A stretch of 64,000 nucleotides of DNA, taken from Capniomyces stellatus. Lineage: Eukaryota > Kickxellomycota > Harpellomycetes > Harpellales > Legeriomycetaceae. Each line of letters begins with the position of its first letter. Positions within the stretch are counted from its first letter, which is position 1. The stretch is from assembly GCA_001661515.1 (NCBI GenBank), contig LUVW01000029.1, positions 259,891 through 323,890 of the forward strand. The letters run 5' to 3'. A program made the translations under genes and the position numbers. The notes beneath the pieces are model-generated. The model was not told the DNA's origin. It did no database searches and worked only from the letters and a program-made list of their open reading frames with translations. Below, in pieces: positions 10,786 through 22,078 of this stretch.

Positions 10786-13604
10786 TTTCTGGCAAGATTC
10801 GATTCTGCTAATGTATCTCATTTATTTCTTGAGCTATAACATATTCAAATAGACATTTAATGTGCAAAAGGGATGTTGCGTGCTACTGAAAAAATTGCTG
10901 TCAACCAGCTCTATTAGTACAACTTAATAAGATTGACCCCAATGGTAATTATTTAATCACACTAAACTGCAACATAATACGCTAACGTTGTGGATGGTTC
11001 AATAAAAACGTCATCCTCTCCTGTTTCATAATATGGTTTGCAACATGGTTCTTATTTTAATGCCAACATGTACTTCCTACTCGAATTTAAATATGTTTTA
11101 CAGCACTTGCTTTCTAGGCATTATTTCCAAATCAGTCAAATTTACAGGAATATAATGTAATCGCTGTGAGATAATGGTGATCAGAAATTATATTTACCCC
11201 GATACCTTTTTAAGAGTGTGAATTTTCCTGACGAGGTATGTCGTACTAGTGAAACTAGATTGACCAACGAGCCTGTCGAAATACATAATGTATAATTGCA
11301 TTGTTTATCTAAAAAGCAATTAGCTCTATCCTAATCTTTAACGTTGGTATCTTTGAAGCGACTCCTTAGAAAGTTATAACTTTGTATGTTTTGTATTTAT
11401 ATTTTATTCTCACCTCTTTTAGCCCCCCTTGACTACATGGCGCAAAATCAACAATTTACAACTAACTTAATTGAGCCGAATAGCAAATAGAACCAATGGC
11501 TAAAATATAACATTATCCTTGAAAAAAGAAACACCTTTTTTATTATTTACATTTGTGGAGTTACTAATCAATCGGCCAAAGTTTCCAAAAAAAAAACATA
11601 TAAGTGTCCGGTAGTTATTAGGCGAGAATTTGTAAAGCCACTCATGAAAATGTTGTTGTTTGGCCAAAATTTGATAAAATGTACAAGGTATTGATGACAA
11701 ACAGATCTACTTTTCCATTTAACTTATTTGTAGTTTCCGAGTCTCTCAACTGGACCTGTTTGGTAGTTTATTTTCGCCAGATTTATTTCTGGAAGTTGAC
11801 GAAAATTATAGCCACCAATGGGTTTGAAAGTCGAGTATTTGTTAATAAGTGGTATGAAATTGGACGGGTAATGAGATTCTTGAACATTAATCTGAATCGA
11901 TTTATTTTTTTTACTTTTCTTATATTAAAGTCAATGTATTGCTTAGTCTGTGGCAACTTACAATTTAGCAGATTTCACTTTGTATATTCGATTAATACAG
12001 CTAGGGGTTTCCATTTAGACCTAGGTATTATTTAGTATAATAGCTCATACTGCTCGGTATATAATTGGAATACGCTTTTACTGAAAAAAAAAAATTTAAT
12101 AAAAGACCCGCTATTGCTAAGGTCTTGTATTGTTTGGAACTCGGTTAATATTTTAATAAAATAGATCCATTTGCCTAACCAATCAATTGGAGCTGCATCA
12201 AAAAGGGTAAAAAATAAATAAAGCATAGTTTCATTAAGGAACACTTGAGAATAAAATTATCCGAGTAGCCAAAAAAGTAATTTAGAGTGGATTTAAAGAG
12301 AATTCAAAGAGAATTGCCACTTAAAAGGTTGTTGGCATAAAGACATATTAAGAAATATACGCCTTGGTGCGTAAGCTGGTGAGTCGCTTTATATTACCAA
12401 TACAGAGGACTTGGTGTTAATAAAACCAACTAATTATTGCGAAATACATCTCGTTGAGGACAATATACACATATTTGGCCTTAGATGATACCTCTTTTCA
12501 GACGCATGAGCTAGGAGTTTAAACGATCCGGTTTGAGATGCTGAATTTGCTATTTTGGCTGTTTTATTATTGTTGAAACTATTCAAGTTCAGATATTGCT
12601 TTATTTGGTTATTGCCAACAAGCAACCCATTTAACCACAGAGCATGTTTTATGTTATCTGATCCCATAACTACTAACAATTAGTACCTCAACAAAACAGC
12701 AAATCAGTATGTTGGCTTTTGTGTTGCTGCGTGTTTATTACAGGTATGCACAACTAATGGATAAACGCATTCGCTGATATCATCTATCGACAAATTAAAA
12801 TTTATCGAGCACATTGCAATAGTGTTCCTAGTGACGTGTACGATTACACAATAGCATCAGTTCATACACCAACAGCACAGTGTTATGGTACAACGAAACA
12901 GCTATTACAAACATAGTATATACATCGCGGGACAGATCATATACCACTTTTTTTTCGTGGCTGTTGGTTTATCAGAGAGACTACATTCAGAATACATATA
13001 CAAAATTCGACTTTTGTTTCAGTTGGATCATTTTTTTGCATTTGGTTTTCCTTGGGATCATGTATTTTTAATCATTTATTCGTTTCATTTTTTTTTTTTT
13101 TTTTGAAAATATAGAAGTCACGTACTTGGTTTGGTATAATAAGACTGCTACACGACAGGTATGCTGTTTCTAAAACAAGAGGAAACGGAGTGAAAGCATT
13201 TGTAAAAAGAGTTATTAACGTCAAACTGTTCTAACAGTTGGAGTTTACTAATGAAAATTGACTGTTGTTGTATGGGAATACTTGCTTTAAATTCAACATA
13301 AGCCTTAATTATCACACCAACAAATGTACCAGTGTCTTGATAGGCTGTATGTTAGACAAGTATACGAAGATGGTAAAAACGAGTAAAGTTGGAAACTAGA
13401 ACAAAGACAAAAACCAACACTACATTAGAAAAAGAGAAATCCTGCGGAAACTTGGTGAATTGGTAGAACTAAGTTAATATAATACTCGTAAAAAAATAAA
13501 GCAAAGGATTAAAAAGGGAAACTTGCTCAATTACATAATCCTCTCCCGACATCGGCAATAATAGATGATAGAAAAAGCAAATTATGCCTTAAAAAAAAAG
13601 CAAC

Positions 13605-13664
13605 GAAAACTCTACCTCCAACTTTAATAATTTTCAATAAAAAAAAAGAAAGCTCTACCTCCAA
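13605..13664 (+). repeat. TTTCAATAAA(A)n element with 17-bp direct repeats
   Basis: The core ATTTTCAATAAAAAAAAA is flanked by 17-bp direct repeats (13605-13621 and 13648-13664; GAAA[A/G]CTCTACCTCCAA, one mismatch). Layout fits a short A-tailed insertion with target-site duplication. Confidence 0.6.
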
Positions 13665-14902
13665 TGGATTTTAATTTGCTAATATTTTCAAACAACAGGA
13701 TTAAGGCAGGATGTTGATATAGGGTTTCTATTGGGTATAAAAATCATTGCTGTATCGACAAAAAATTTTAGTGAATCTGCGCTTGAGTTTTCAGCAAAAC
13801 TTTTTACTGAAACGCTATATTTTACCTCCATGAACTTTTTTTTTTTTTTGTTCAAGCGTTAATATGCCTACAATAAAAATAATAACATTTAATATCGTCT
13901 ATAAAAAGCTTGGTAAAATAGATCTCTCAGTAGTGTTCGAAAGGCCATATTTAAGCGTTCAAAAGCTAAACATCATTCCATTTACTTTGCTTATTGAATT
14001 ATTTCAGTTACTTTACTTTTCTTTTTGAATTATTCATTTATTTTTGGCTTTGTAAGAACCATGAGTAAAGGAAACTTTAGGGCTCTTGGCTTTTATGGAT
14101 TCACTGGTAGGTTATTTTCTCAATAATAGAACAAAAGTAATTTAAACCAATGTTTAGTTTAAAAAAAAAGTATGGATAAATTTCCTTGGCTTAGTTAATC
14201 GGAAATTACAAAGAAATCAAGCTTTAAGCAAATAAAAGCTGATCAAATCAAAAAGTTGACCAGAATTTAAAGCCAATGAGCCCAATAGCTGCAGTTTAAC
14301 TTTAAACTTTAAAATCTAAAAATAGGGTTTACAATTTCATTGAAGTAAAATAAGAATAGGTTTTAATTATCTAAATAACGAAAAGAAAAAAAATAACAAA
14401 ATAATATAATCGAGGGTTTCAAAGAATCATGCATGTTTTGATGATTTGGTGAGTTTTTGGGAGGTCTTTAGTTACCTTACTAATAGATAGAAACTGTAGG
14501 TTTTATTTTTATTGCAAAATTCACAAATACAAGCCCACACAAAAGCCTGAGCAAACAACAGTAAAAAATATAGCAGTAAGACTAGACACCGTACTCACCA
14601 ACATTTAGTTTACAATTAAATCACCAAAACCACAAGGGAATTTTATCGAATTGAGCTTAGCTGGCAATACATATAAATATACACACACACTGCTTTATAC
14701 TATTTAAACTCATTAAAGAAAGCAGGATAGGCAGGAGCGCGATTTTAAACACGCTGTATGGTATTGATATACATTAAACGAATACATAGAAAGATCACAA
14801 CCTGAGCAAGTTGCTCATAGACTAATTTTTTTTATAAACGAGAGGGCGACTCCAGAGGAATAAGGTGAGTTCATTTATCAACTAAAGGAGTTCTAGGGGG
14901 GA

Positions 14903-14984
14903 AACCAGATAAGTAACATGTGCTACTACAGGATCTCTATAACCAGACAAGTGACATGTGTTAATACAGGATCCCTATAACCAG
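14903..14984. repeat. 38-bp tandem duplication
   Basis: Two imperfect copies with a period of 38 bp (AACCAGA[T/C]AAGT... to ...GATC[T/C]CTAT), plus the first six bases of a third copy. Confidence 0.85.
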
Positions 14985-15296
14985 TTTGGATATTGTTTTG
15001 ATCAAGTTTACTGACTATTTTGCCAACAAGCCGTTTGTCAGCTACAAACAAAATAACTGAATTATAAAGCATTGTAACATTTAAAGGGGAGAAAATACAG
15101 TTATGATATACATGACCATTCCATTCCTTTTAGTTATATTAACGCTGGGTCTACCAACTTTCAGAAGTAGCAACAACAAAAGCAACAGCAACAAACTATA
15201 AAACAGTATAGACATTCAAAACAAAAGAACCAGGAGTTAAAATTATAAATTTATAAAATTGTAATAGTATAGAACTCAAAAAGCCAATAACCCGAT

Positions 15297-17290
15297 ATGG
15301 AAAGCGCAAACAATTCAAGCGAGTTAAACGAGGGCTACTTGAAGAAAAGTAGCAGAAAGGATGTGTCGTTTATTCGAAAAGTAGAGCTTTGGCTGGCAAA
15401 CAATGGTAAAACATCTAAGCTTGATTTAAACTGGATTGGTTAAATAGAACTAGGCCACTGAAGCATACATTGAATCAGATTGGACCTATTTTATCCATAA
15501 ATAGCTGTGCGTATATATATGTGTGTATGTGTGTGTGTGTGTGTGTGTGTGTTGTAACCACAACAAGTATTCTTTGACAAAAGCTAAACGCTTTGGTAAT
15601 ATTAATAATAGGAAAGTTGCAGATTTCGTTTGTCATATGGTTTATAATACAGAGTCTGGTTTTAACGACTAGTATAGTAGACTACGTTTTAAATAAAAGG
15701 TGGGCACATCAACGTGAGGCATTGGGTGTAGGATTTATGGTTGCTAGGTGTTCGGCATTCATGATACATGTTAATACAGCAGTGCTGATTTTGCCGGTAT
15801 GCAGAGCGTTTATAACATTGCTTAGATCAACAAGGCTAAACAATGTTGTTCCATTTGACTCGAGCTTGGAGTTCCACAAGTTGACAGGAATGACAATAGT
15901 GTTTTTTAGCGTGGTGCACTCAATAGCGCATTACTTTAACTACTACTACTTGGCCTCTGGGTCAGGCGGTGAAAGATCGTTTATAAACTTGTTGGTTGTA
16001 AGCGGGCCATCTTGGACAGGGCATCTGATGTTGGTTTTGTTGTTGTTGATTGCGGTTCCAGCTCTAGACAGATTCCGCAAAAAGCACTTCAACGTGTTTT
16101 TCTACACCCACCACCTATTTCTGATTTATTTTCTGCTTTTTTCGTTCCACGGATCGTTTTGTCTGCTCAAGCCAGAGGCCCCGCCTTACTGTGCCTCGGG
16201 AGGGGCATTTTGGAAGTACTATTTTACATCAGGTGTTCTGTATCTATTTGAAAAGGTTCTAAGGGAATACAGAGCTTCAGACAAGGCTTCAGGCAAAATA
16301 ATGAAGGTTATTTTGCATCCATCAAAGGTGGTTGAGATTCAGTTTACCAAAAACCCAAACCGGACGTTTAAAGCTGGTCAGTACGTTTATCTAAACTGTC
16401 CTGCCGTTTCGCTAAACGAGTGGCATCCGTTTACACTGACATCTTCGCCAGAAGAAGACTACTACTCGGTCCATATAAGAGTGAGAGGCGATTGGACAGA
16501 AGGGTTGGCAAAGGCCTTGGGCGTGTTTGATTTGGACGCAGAGTTTGTAAAGCATGTGGAGTCTATCCGAGTACACTCAAAGCTGGACAGGTTCTCCAAG
16601 CTCCTCAAGCACAGACCAGACAGTATGCTTTTCAAGCCCACGCGCGTAAAGCTGCCATACCTGCAGGTTGATGGGCCATTTGGAAGTGCATCGCAGGACG
16701 TGTTTAAGCATGAAGTATCGATGCTTATTGGTGCAGGCATAGGTGTTACTCCATTTGCATCGGTGCTCAAGTCGATATGGTACCATTTCAACTTGCGGGG
16801 ACGGCTGTTCAACCTGAAAAAAGTGTATTTTATATGGACGCAAAGGGACACACAGGCGTTTGAATGGTTCCAAGAGATGCTGAAAGCTATTGAAGACGAA
16901 GAAGAGCTGTACTTGATGAAGAAGTTTTCTGACGGGAGTAACGACATAACCGGGGTGTCGGTTAGAAACTCGGTTGGAAGCGAGCTGTTTATAGAAATCC
17001 GGACTTATCTGACCACAAAGTTCTCCCCAACACAGGTGGGGAACGTGATGATCAACGACGACGAGGGATTCCAAGACGCGATAACAAATCTACGAAGCCC
17101 AACTTATTTTGGCCGTCCTAGGCTTGAAAAGATTTTTGAAGAAGTGGCCTATAAGCACCCAAGTGCTGATGTTGGTGTGTTTTTCTGTGGCCCTCCTGCT
17201 ATGGGAAGACAGATAAAGAAATGTGTTGACCACATGTCTTCCAAGGGCTCAACCGGAACAAAGTTTTCGTACGGAAAAGAAAATTTCTAA
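15297..17290 (+). CDS. NADPH oxidase (Nox), superoxide-generating, copy 1
   Basis: Two exons, 15297-15405 and 15612-17290, give 595 residues. The phase-1 intron splits the Gly codon of WLANNGK and contains a GT microsatellite. The family moves electrons from NADPH through FAD and two haems across the membrane to oxygen. Haem-ligand histidines are present with Nox spacing: H125/H139 (FHKL...VVH) and H203/H216 (YTHH...FHG). The FAD site reads HPFTLTSS, the nucleotide site GAGIGVTPFASV, followed by FFCGPPAM and the typical Nox end (KENF). There are no EF-hands, so it is of the fungal NoxA/NoxB type and not calcium-regulated NoxC. I cannot decide between NoxA and NoxB. The N-terminal 30 residues before the first helix are hydrophilic. 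A paralogue lies at 44.1-46.0 kb. Confidence 0.93.
15511..15553. repeat. GT dinucleotide microsatellite in the Nox copy 1 intron
   Basis: About 20 GT/AT steps inside the intron between the two oxidase exons. Confidence 0.9.
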
Positions 17291-19931
17291 ATGAACAAGA
17301 GGGGAACCCACACAGTTTTGATCTCTTTTATTCCTTCATCTAACTCTTGCATATAGCTTTGATGAGTATTCAGAGAATATTCATGGAGTCAATTATCCAA
17401 CCGTCTATAGATTGTGGAGGATGGGGAGGGAAGGTGGAGGCTTCTTTTTCCCCCCTTCCAGTGCAATTACTTTTGATTATTTAACATCGCAATGTAGAAA
17501 CTATTTACTTGAACTTGCCTTTACTTTCAACTTTTTTACAATGTATATTTTAGTAAAAATATAGCACAACGACTTTAATAGAAATAGGTAAATTAATTTC
17601 AATAAAAAAAAAAAAATAGAAAAAAGGCAAATAGGTAAATAATGATACATTTAGTTTCGATCAAACCAAAACAAGCCTGGCGAATTGGTTTCCAAGAACA
17701 ATTTGCTTGAATTAACATGATTGATTTTAGTTGGCAAGCAAACAGGCCCTCAACTCCGTCAGTTACCAAAATTGGGGTTTGGCATCTTTTCTCTTTTTTT
17801 TTTTTTCAACTTGGAATTGAAAAAAATAAAGAAAAACAATCTTCCAGAAAACAATTGGTTTATCCAGCTTTGAGTTTTAATGGGTATTAAAGTATAAAAA
17901 TGGTGTGAGCTTCTCTTTCTGATATATATATATTTTATCTAAATCTTTCTTGATATTTATTATCGTAGTAAAGAGCAAGTTTTTCTATTCAAAACAAATC
18001 AACAAGTTGAGATCAGTTGTTTGTTGGCTAATTCCGAGTGTAATTGCTCAACTCAACTCAAGCTACTTTTTGACCTTGACACCTTTTATTTCCAATTCCA
18101 TTTCTTACATTTATCTTTTCTGCCAATAAAGCAAGTGAAACAGACATAATTATCAAGCAGAGTAAACCCGACCAAATAGATGCTGCATCTCTATTCAAAT
18201 GATCAGTGAATCGGCAAAAATAAAATAAAAAAAGCGTGGGAATAGTTTTTACAAAAGATCAAATTGATTTTTGCAGATAAGCAAGGAATAAATACAAGTA
18301 TACCATTTCGGCGTTGGATATTAAAGAATTGGGTTTAGCGAAAAGGTGAAAAGGTAAGCAGTGTTTACGGAATTGATGCATTTGCTCCGCTTTGCTGGTA
18401 AAACAAAAAAAAGCAGAGTATGGGGGTATTTTGCGCTTTTAACTTTTAGTTTGGAACAGGCAATGATGTTTATAGTAAAAGGGTTGAGAGTATAAATAAA
18501 AAAGCAGCAACAACGAGTGGTATAGATAGCAACCACATGGTAGGACAAAGCTTAAAAGTTGGATTGAAAGAGTGAATTATTAGCAGTAAATGGAGCCAAG
18601 ATGATTATTGAGGCAACTGATTGCCATTATATGCTGGAAAATGAGCAAATGAGACAGGATTCAATAGCTATTCAATCTCGGGATAAATGGGCAGTAATTC
18701 AAGCACGAGTATGATTGCTCAAACATGCTAGCGACACATCGCATCAATAACGTTGGTAGATTGGTGTAGAGTTTCAACAGAACCTGATGTTGTTTCAGAG
18801 TATTGAGCGGTGCAATTGTTTTGTTTTTAAACTATACTGGGAGACCGGTATTCCTGCTTAAAAAATAGGTTTTATTCCACCCTTTAATTCATATTAGTAG
18901 TATGGATTACCTGTTAAGGGAAATATAGAAGGGTACAAGAGAGAAATGTGTTGGGTGAAAGCAACACGTTATCTTTGGTGGGCCTTCTATAGATAAAGCA
19001 AAGGCATAAGCATATAGCAAACAATTGTCAAGTTTATAATGCCATTACGTTCCTCGTGTTTAGGAGGAATTTTTGGTCGTTATAATTTGCAAGGACCTGT
19101 CATGATAGATTTATATGGTGGTTGGCAGTTTTGTTTGATTCCATGCTCTTTTTTCTTTTTGTTGAAAAGGGTTGGGTTGAATAGAACGCAACAAAGGTCC
19201 ATGGGATACTTGATACATTTATTCAGTACAAAACAGTTGTTTATCGAATACTTTTTTATGAACCATCCGAGTATTGGTGCAAACATACACCGAGTTCTAC
19301 TAGACGGAAAAAAAAAATGAGTATGGCAGTCAGCTATATTTGGCTTTTCGTTTTCAGGGCGGAGTTTCTGCTATTTGAGAGTTGTTACTGTGGGTACTAG
19401 CCTTATATCATATTTAGGGATAAAAAGAGCTTGCCCGATTCTAGTAGAGTTTGAGCAGTTTTAACACAGCAGTGGTAGTAGTGCGTATGGATTATTACTA
19501 GTTTATAATGCTGAGATTAGAATGGTTGTTGTCTTTCTTTGCTGATAAGCAGACGGTTCTAGCAGAATAGTAAAGTGTCGGTTAGTTTCCTCGGTGTGAA
19601 ATCATTGGCGACGACGTTTCTGTTTATATTGGCGCTGATTCCATATCTTTACTTTGTATTGACAAAGGATTATTGCGAGTACTATTGTGTGGTGTTGCTA
19701 TTTGATGTCTATTTGATGGAGCTGCTTTAAATACCAATGAAAACAATTCATTGAGGAATTGAAAAAATAAAATCACTGAGCCCGGTATCCAAGCTGAATT
19801 GATTGATGAGGGAAGAAGGGAATAGCGAATTTATGATTGATAAGAAAATTGATGGATTGGTTATTTTTTGGTTACACGGGGATTAGATAGCGAGAGCAAG
19901 TAAGGGGATAAGAAATAGGCAGGTATACGAG
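17291..19931. other. Intergenic region between Nox and HAUS6
   Basis: 2.6 kb of AT-rich spacer. It contains a TTTCAATAAA element with 12-bp direct repeats 300 bp after the oxidase stop, which could also act as its polyadenylation region. No convincing gene; the 93-codon frame at 19039-19320 has no recognisable similarity. Confidence 0.6.
17582..17640 (+). repeat. TTTCAATAAA(A)n element with exact 12-bp direct repeats
   Basis: AAATAGGTAAAT occurs at 17582-17593 and again at 17629-17640, flanking TAATTTCAATAAA and a long A-run. The same core is found at five other places in the window. Confidence 0.6.
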
Positions 19932-21903
19932 ATGGATAGCGGGATAAAAAGTATGAGGCGACGTAGTTGGGAGATAGTAAGAGCGTTAGGGTTTAATGCA
20001 GATGAGTACTGTGTAGGAGTGTACTTGGGAATCACATTGGGCGAAGAAAGTTTTGTAAGCGGGAAGGACTGTACAAGGTCAGCAGAGCTACTTGTGCGCT
20101 TTTTATTCGGCATAATTGACCCAAGAAGAGGCAAAGCAGTAAGTTGAATATTTAGCACGTGACTGAATATGGTGGAAAGGGGTTTAGAAAATGTTGTGGA
20201 AGAATAGAGATAGAACAAACACAAGGTTTGGCTCAAGGAACTAATATGAAGATTGGTAATTGAACGTGTGGGTAGGAGTTTAGTTCGTGTTATCCTGTTT
20301 GCGAGCCAAAGCAAGGGAGGGAATTTCGAGCTGTGAGCTATAAATGGATAGAGGAACTTAAGTCTATTGGGGTGACTGAGGGCGGCAACAAGTTTAAGGT
20401 TTGGCCGAGCTGGAGCACCATTAGAAGGTCGTATTTTGAGGACTGTCGAGGAGAGAGATTTGAAGTGATACTTTGGGGGCTTGTAGTTAGTGCAGGTTCA
20501 GTGTACTTGCTGAGAAATAAAAAACACACCAAACAGCGTAAGTAAAAGAAATCAGTGACAGTAAAAACAATCAAGTAATATTTATTTTTTTAGCGAGAAA
20601 ATACAACGTTGCTAAATGCACAGTAAACCACACAATAGTAGGGTTTATTGCGGATGCGGAGAGTGGTAGGGATAGTAATGGTTTTGGCGAAAAGATGGGT
20701 AGGCTGAGGGAGGAGATGGAGGGTATAAAGAGCAGATATGCGGTGGAGAATGCAGACAGAAGGGCGGCGCAGATGGTTTGGATTGAGCAGGCCAATAGAA
20801 TTACAGCCAAGATGACTAGCGTGACGGAAAAAAGGGTAGGATTAGTTGATCTGATTAATTCACAGCTAGAACAATAATAAATAGTAGAAAATAATAATAA
20901 ATAATAAATAATAATAATGACGAGTTTGATGGTTTTGGTGGAGTAGAAAGCAGTAGATGAAGAAATACATAAAAAGAGGCAGGTATTGAGTGAGCAAAAG
21001 GTGGTGTTTGGGCAGAATTTTAGTTTGGCTGAGGCGCAGGTTGAAAGAAACAGAATGGTGGAGGAAGTGAGGAAGTTGATGGGGGATAGCGTGGGCTGGA
21101 TAAAGGAACAAGACGATAACATGGAGATGATGGAAGGAATGATGAGGCTAAAGAGGACACATGTTGGAGAAAAGTTGGTTTTGGATGGAAGTTGTGAAAA
21201 AATGAGAATATTGCCGAGAAGGGAAAGTGTTGGCAAGTGGCAGAGGTATTTGGCAAGAAACAAATTGAGTCTGTATGTAGGCAAGCCAGATGGAAGCAGT
21301 AAAAGTATAGGTGGTAGTAATGGTGTTGGTAGTAGTAATGATGTTGGTAGTAGTAATGGTGTTGGGGCGGTGGATTTGTTGGTGTTGTTGAAAATGGGGA
21401 GAGTTGCAGTTGAGGAGATAATAGAAAATGGAGTAAGCCAAGTCCAAAACAAAAAGTACAGAATAGAAACTAGGCCGAGTCCAATAAAGGAAGCAACAGT
21501 TGTAGAAAGCAAAAGCTCAAGTAAACCAGTTAGCGCAAGTGTTGGTAATAGTGGATTGAAGGGTGCAAATTTACTGTTGGAGGCTAGGATAAAAAGGTTG
21601 GAGAAGATACGGGGTTTGTTGGTGGAAAGACAAAACGTGATGAGAACCAAAATCAATCCACTCCTACTCGATCGATTGGATAAAGATCGATTGGATAAAG
21701 AAAAAGGGGACGAGTTGGTGATTGACGCGAGTATGATGAGCCAGGGGTACCAAGCGGAAATGGACCTAGAGTTTGAAAGAAACTTGGGTTTGTTTGCGGT
21801 TGATATTGAGGAGGAAGAACTTTGCGGAAATGCAGAGGATATTGATTTAGGTTCCAAGGCAGATATGAGTGTTGATGTGGATTTCAGTGTGGGTTTGTGG
21901 TAG
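19932..21903 (+). CDS. HAUS6: HAUS augmin-like complex subunit 6
   Basis: Four exons (19932-20138, 20276-20537, 20594-20835, 20947-21903) give about 555 residues. The N-terminal ~155 residues follow the HAUS6 N domain: ALGFNADEY, LLVRFLFGIIDPRRGKA, then across the first splice EFSSCYPV...GREFRAVSYKWIEEL, and RRSYFEDCRGERFEVILWGL. The rest is charged and helical with likely coiled coils (REEMEGIKSRYAVENAD, AQVERNRMVEEVRKLM) and a Ser/Gly/Asn/Val low-complexity insert. In known systems augmin binds spindle microtubules and recruits gamma-tubulin for branching nucleation. The first two splices are fixed by alignment. The third (donor after 20835, acceptor before 20947) is chosen from frame and consensus and is less certain. 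No other augmin subunit lies nearby. Confidence 0.8.
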
Positions 21904-21957
21904 TGTAAATTATAGTGTAGTTTATTTAGTTTAGAGTGTTGTAATTAATAATAATAT

Positions 21958-22015
21958 ATAAGTAAATAAATAAATAAACTGATAAATAAATAAATAAATA
22001 AATAAATATAAATTG
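21958..22015. repeat. AAAT tetranucleotide repeat
   Basis: Run of AAAT units in the short spacer between the converging HAUS6 and MED12 genes. Confidence 0.9.
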
Positions 22016-22078
22016 ACAAATTAATAAATTGATAAATTAAAGCAAAAAAAAAGAAGGGAAAGGTGAAAGCGATTTTAA

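Larger units (their letters stand above)
8829..15296. other. 6.5-kb gene-poor AT-rich region
   Basis: No conserved protein, tRNA-like or rRNA-like segment is recognisable on either strand. Frames of 60-118 codons at 11500-13106 are hydrophobic, AT-driven and without splice continuity. Notable content: a CRE-like TGACGTCA with nearby TATA-like sequences at 10730-10785, a direct-repeat-flanked TTTCAATAAA element at 13605-13664, and a 38-bp tandem duplication at 14903-14984. The last part is presumably the promoter region of the downstream oxidase gene. Confidence 0.6.

Noticed and set aside
11500..13106. Several frames of 60-118 codons
   Set aside because: Composition follows AT content, no motif, overlapping on both strands.
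20571..21857. 428-codon minus-strand Ser/Leu-rich frame
   Set aside because: Antisense of HAUS6 exons 3-4, whose plus-strand reading has family similarity and consistent splicing.
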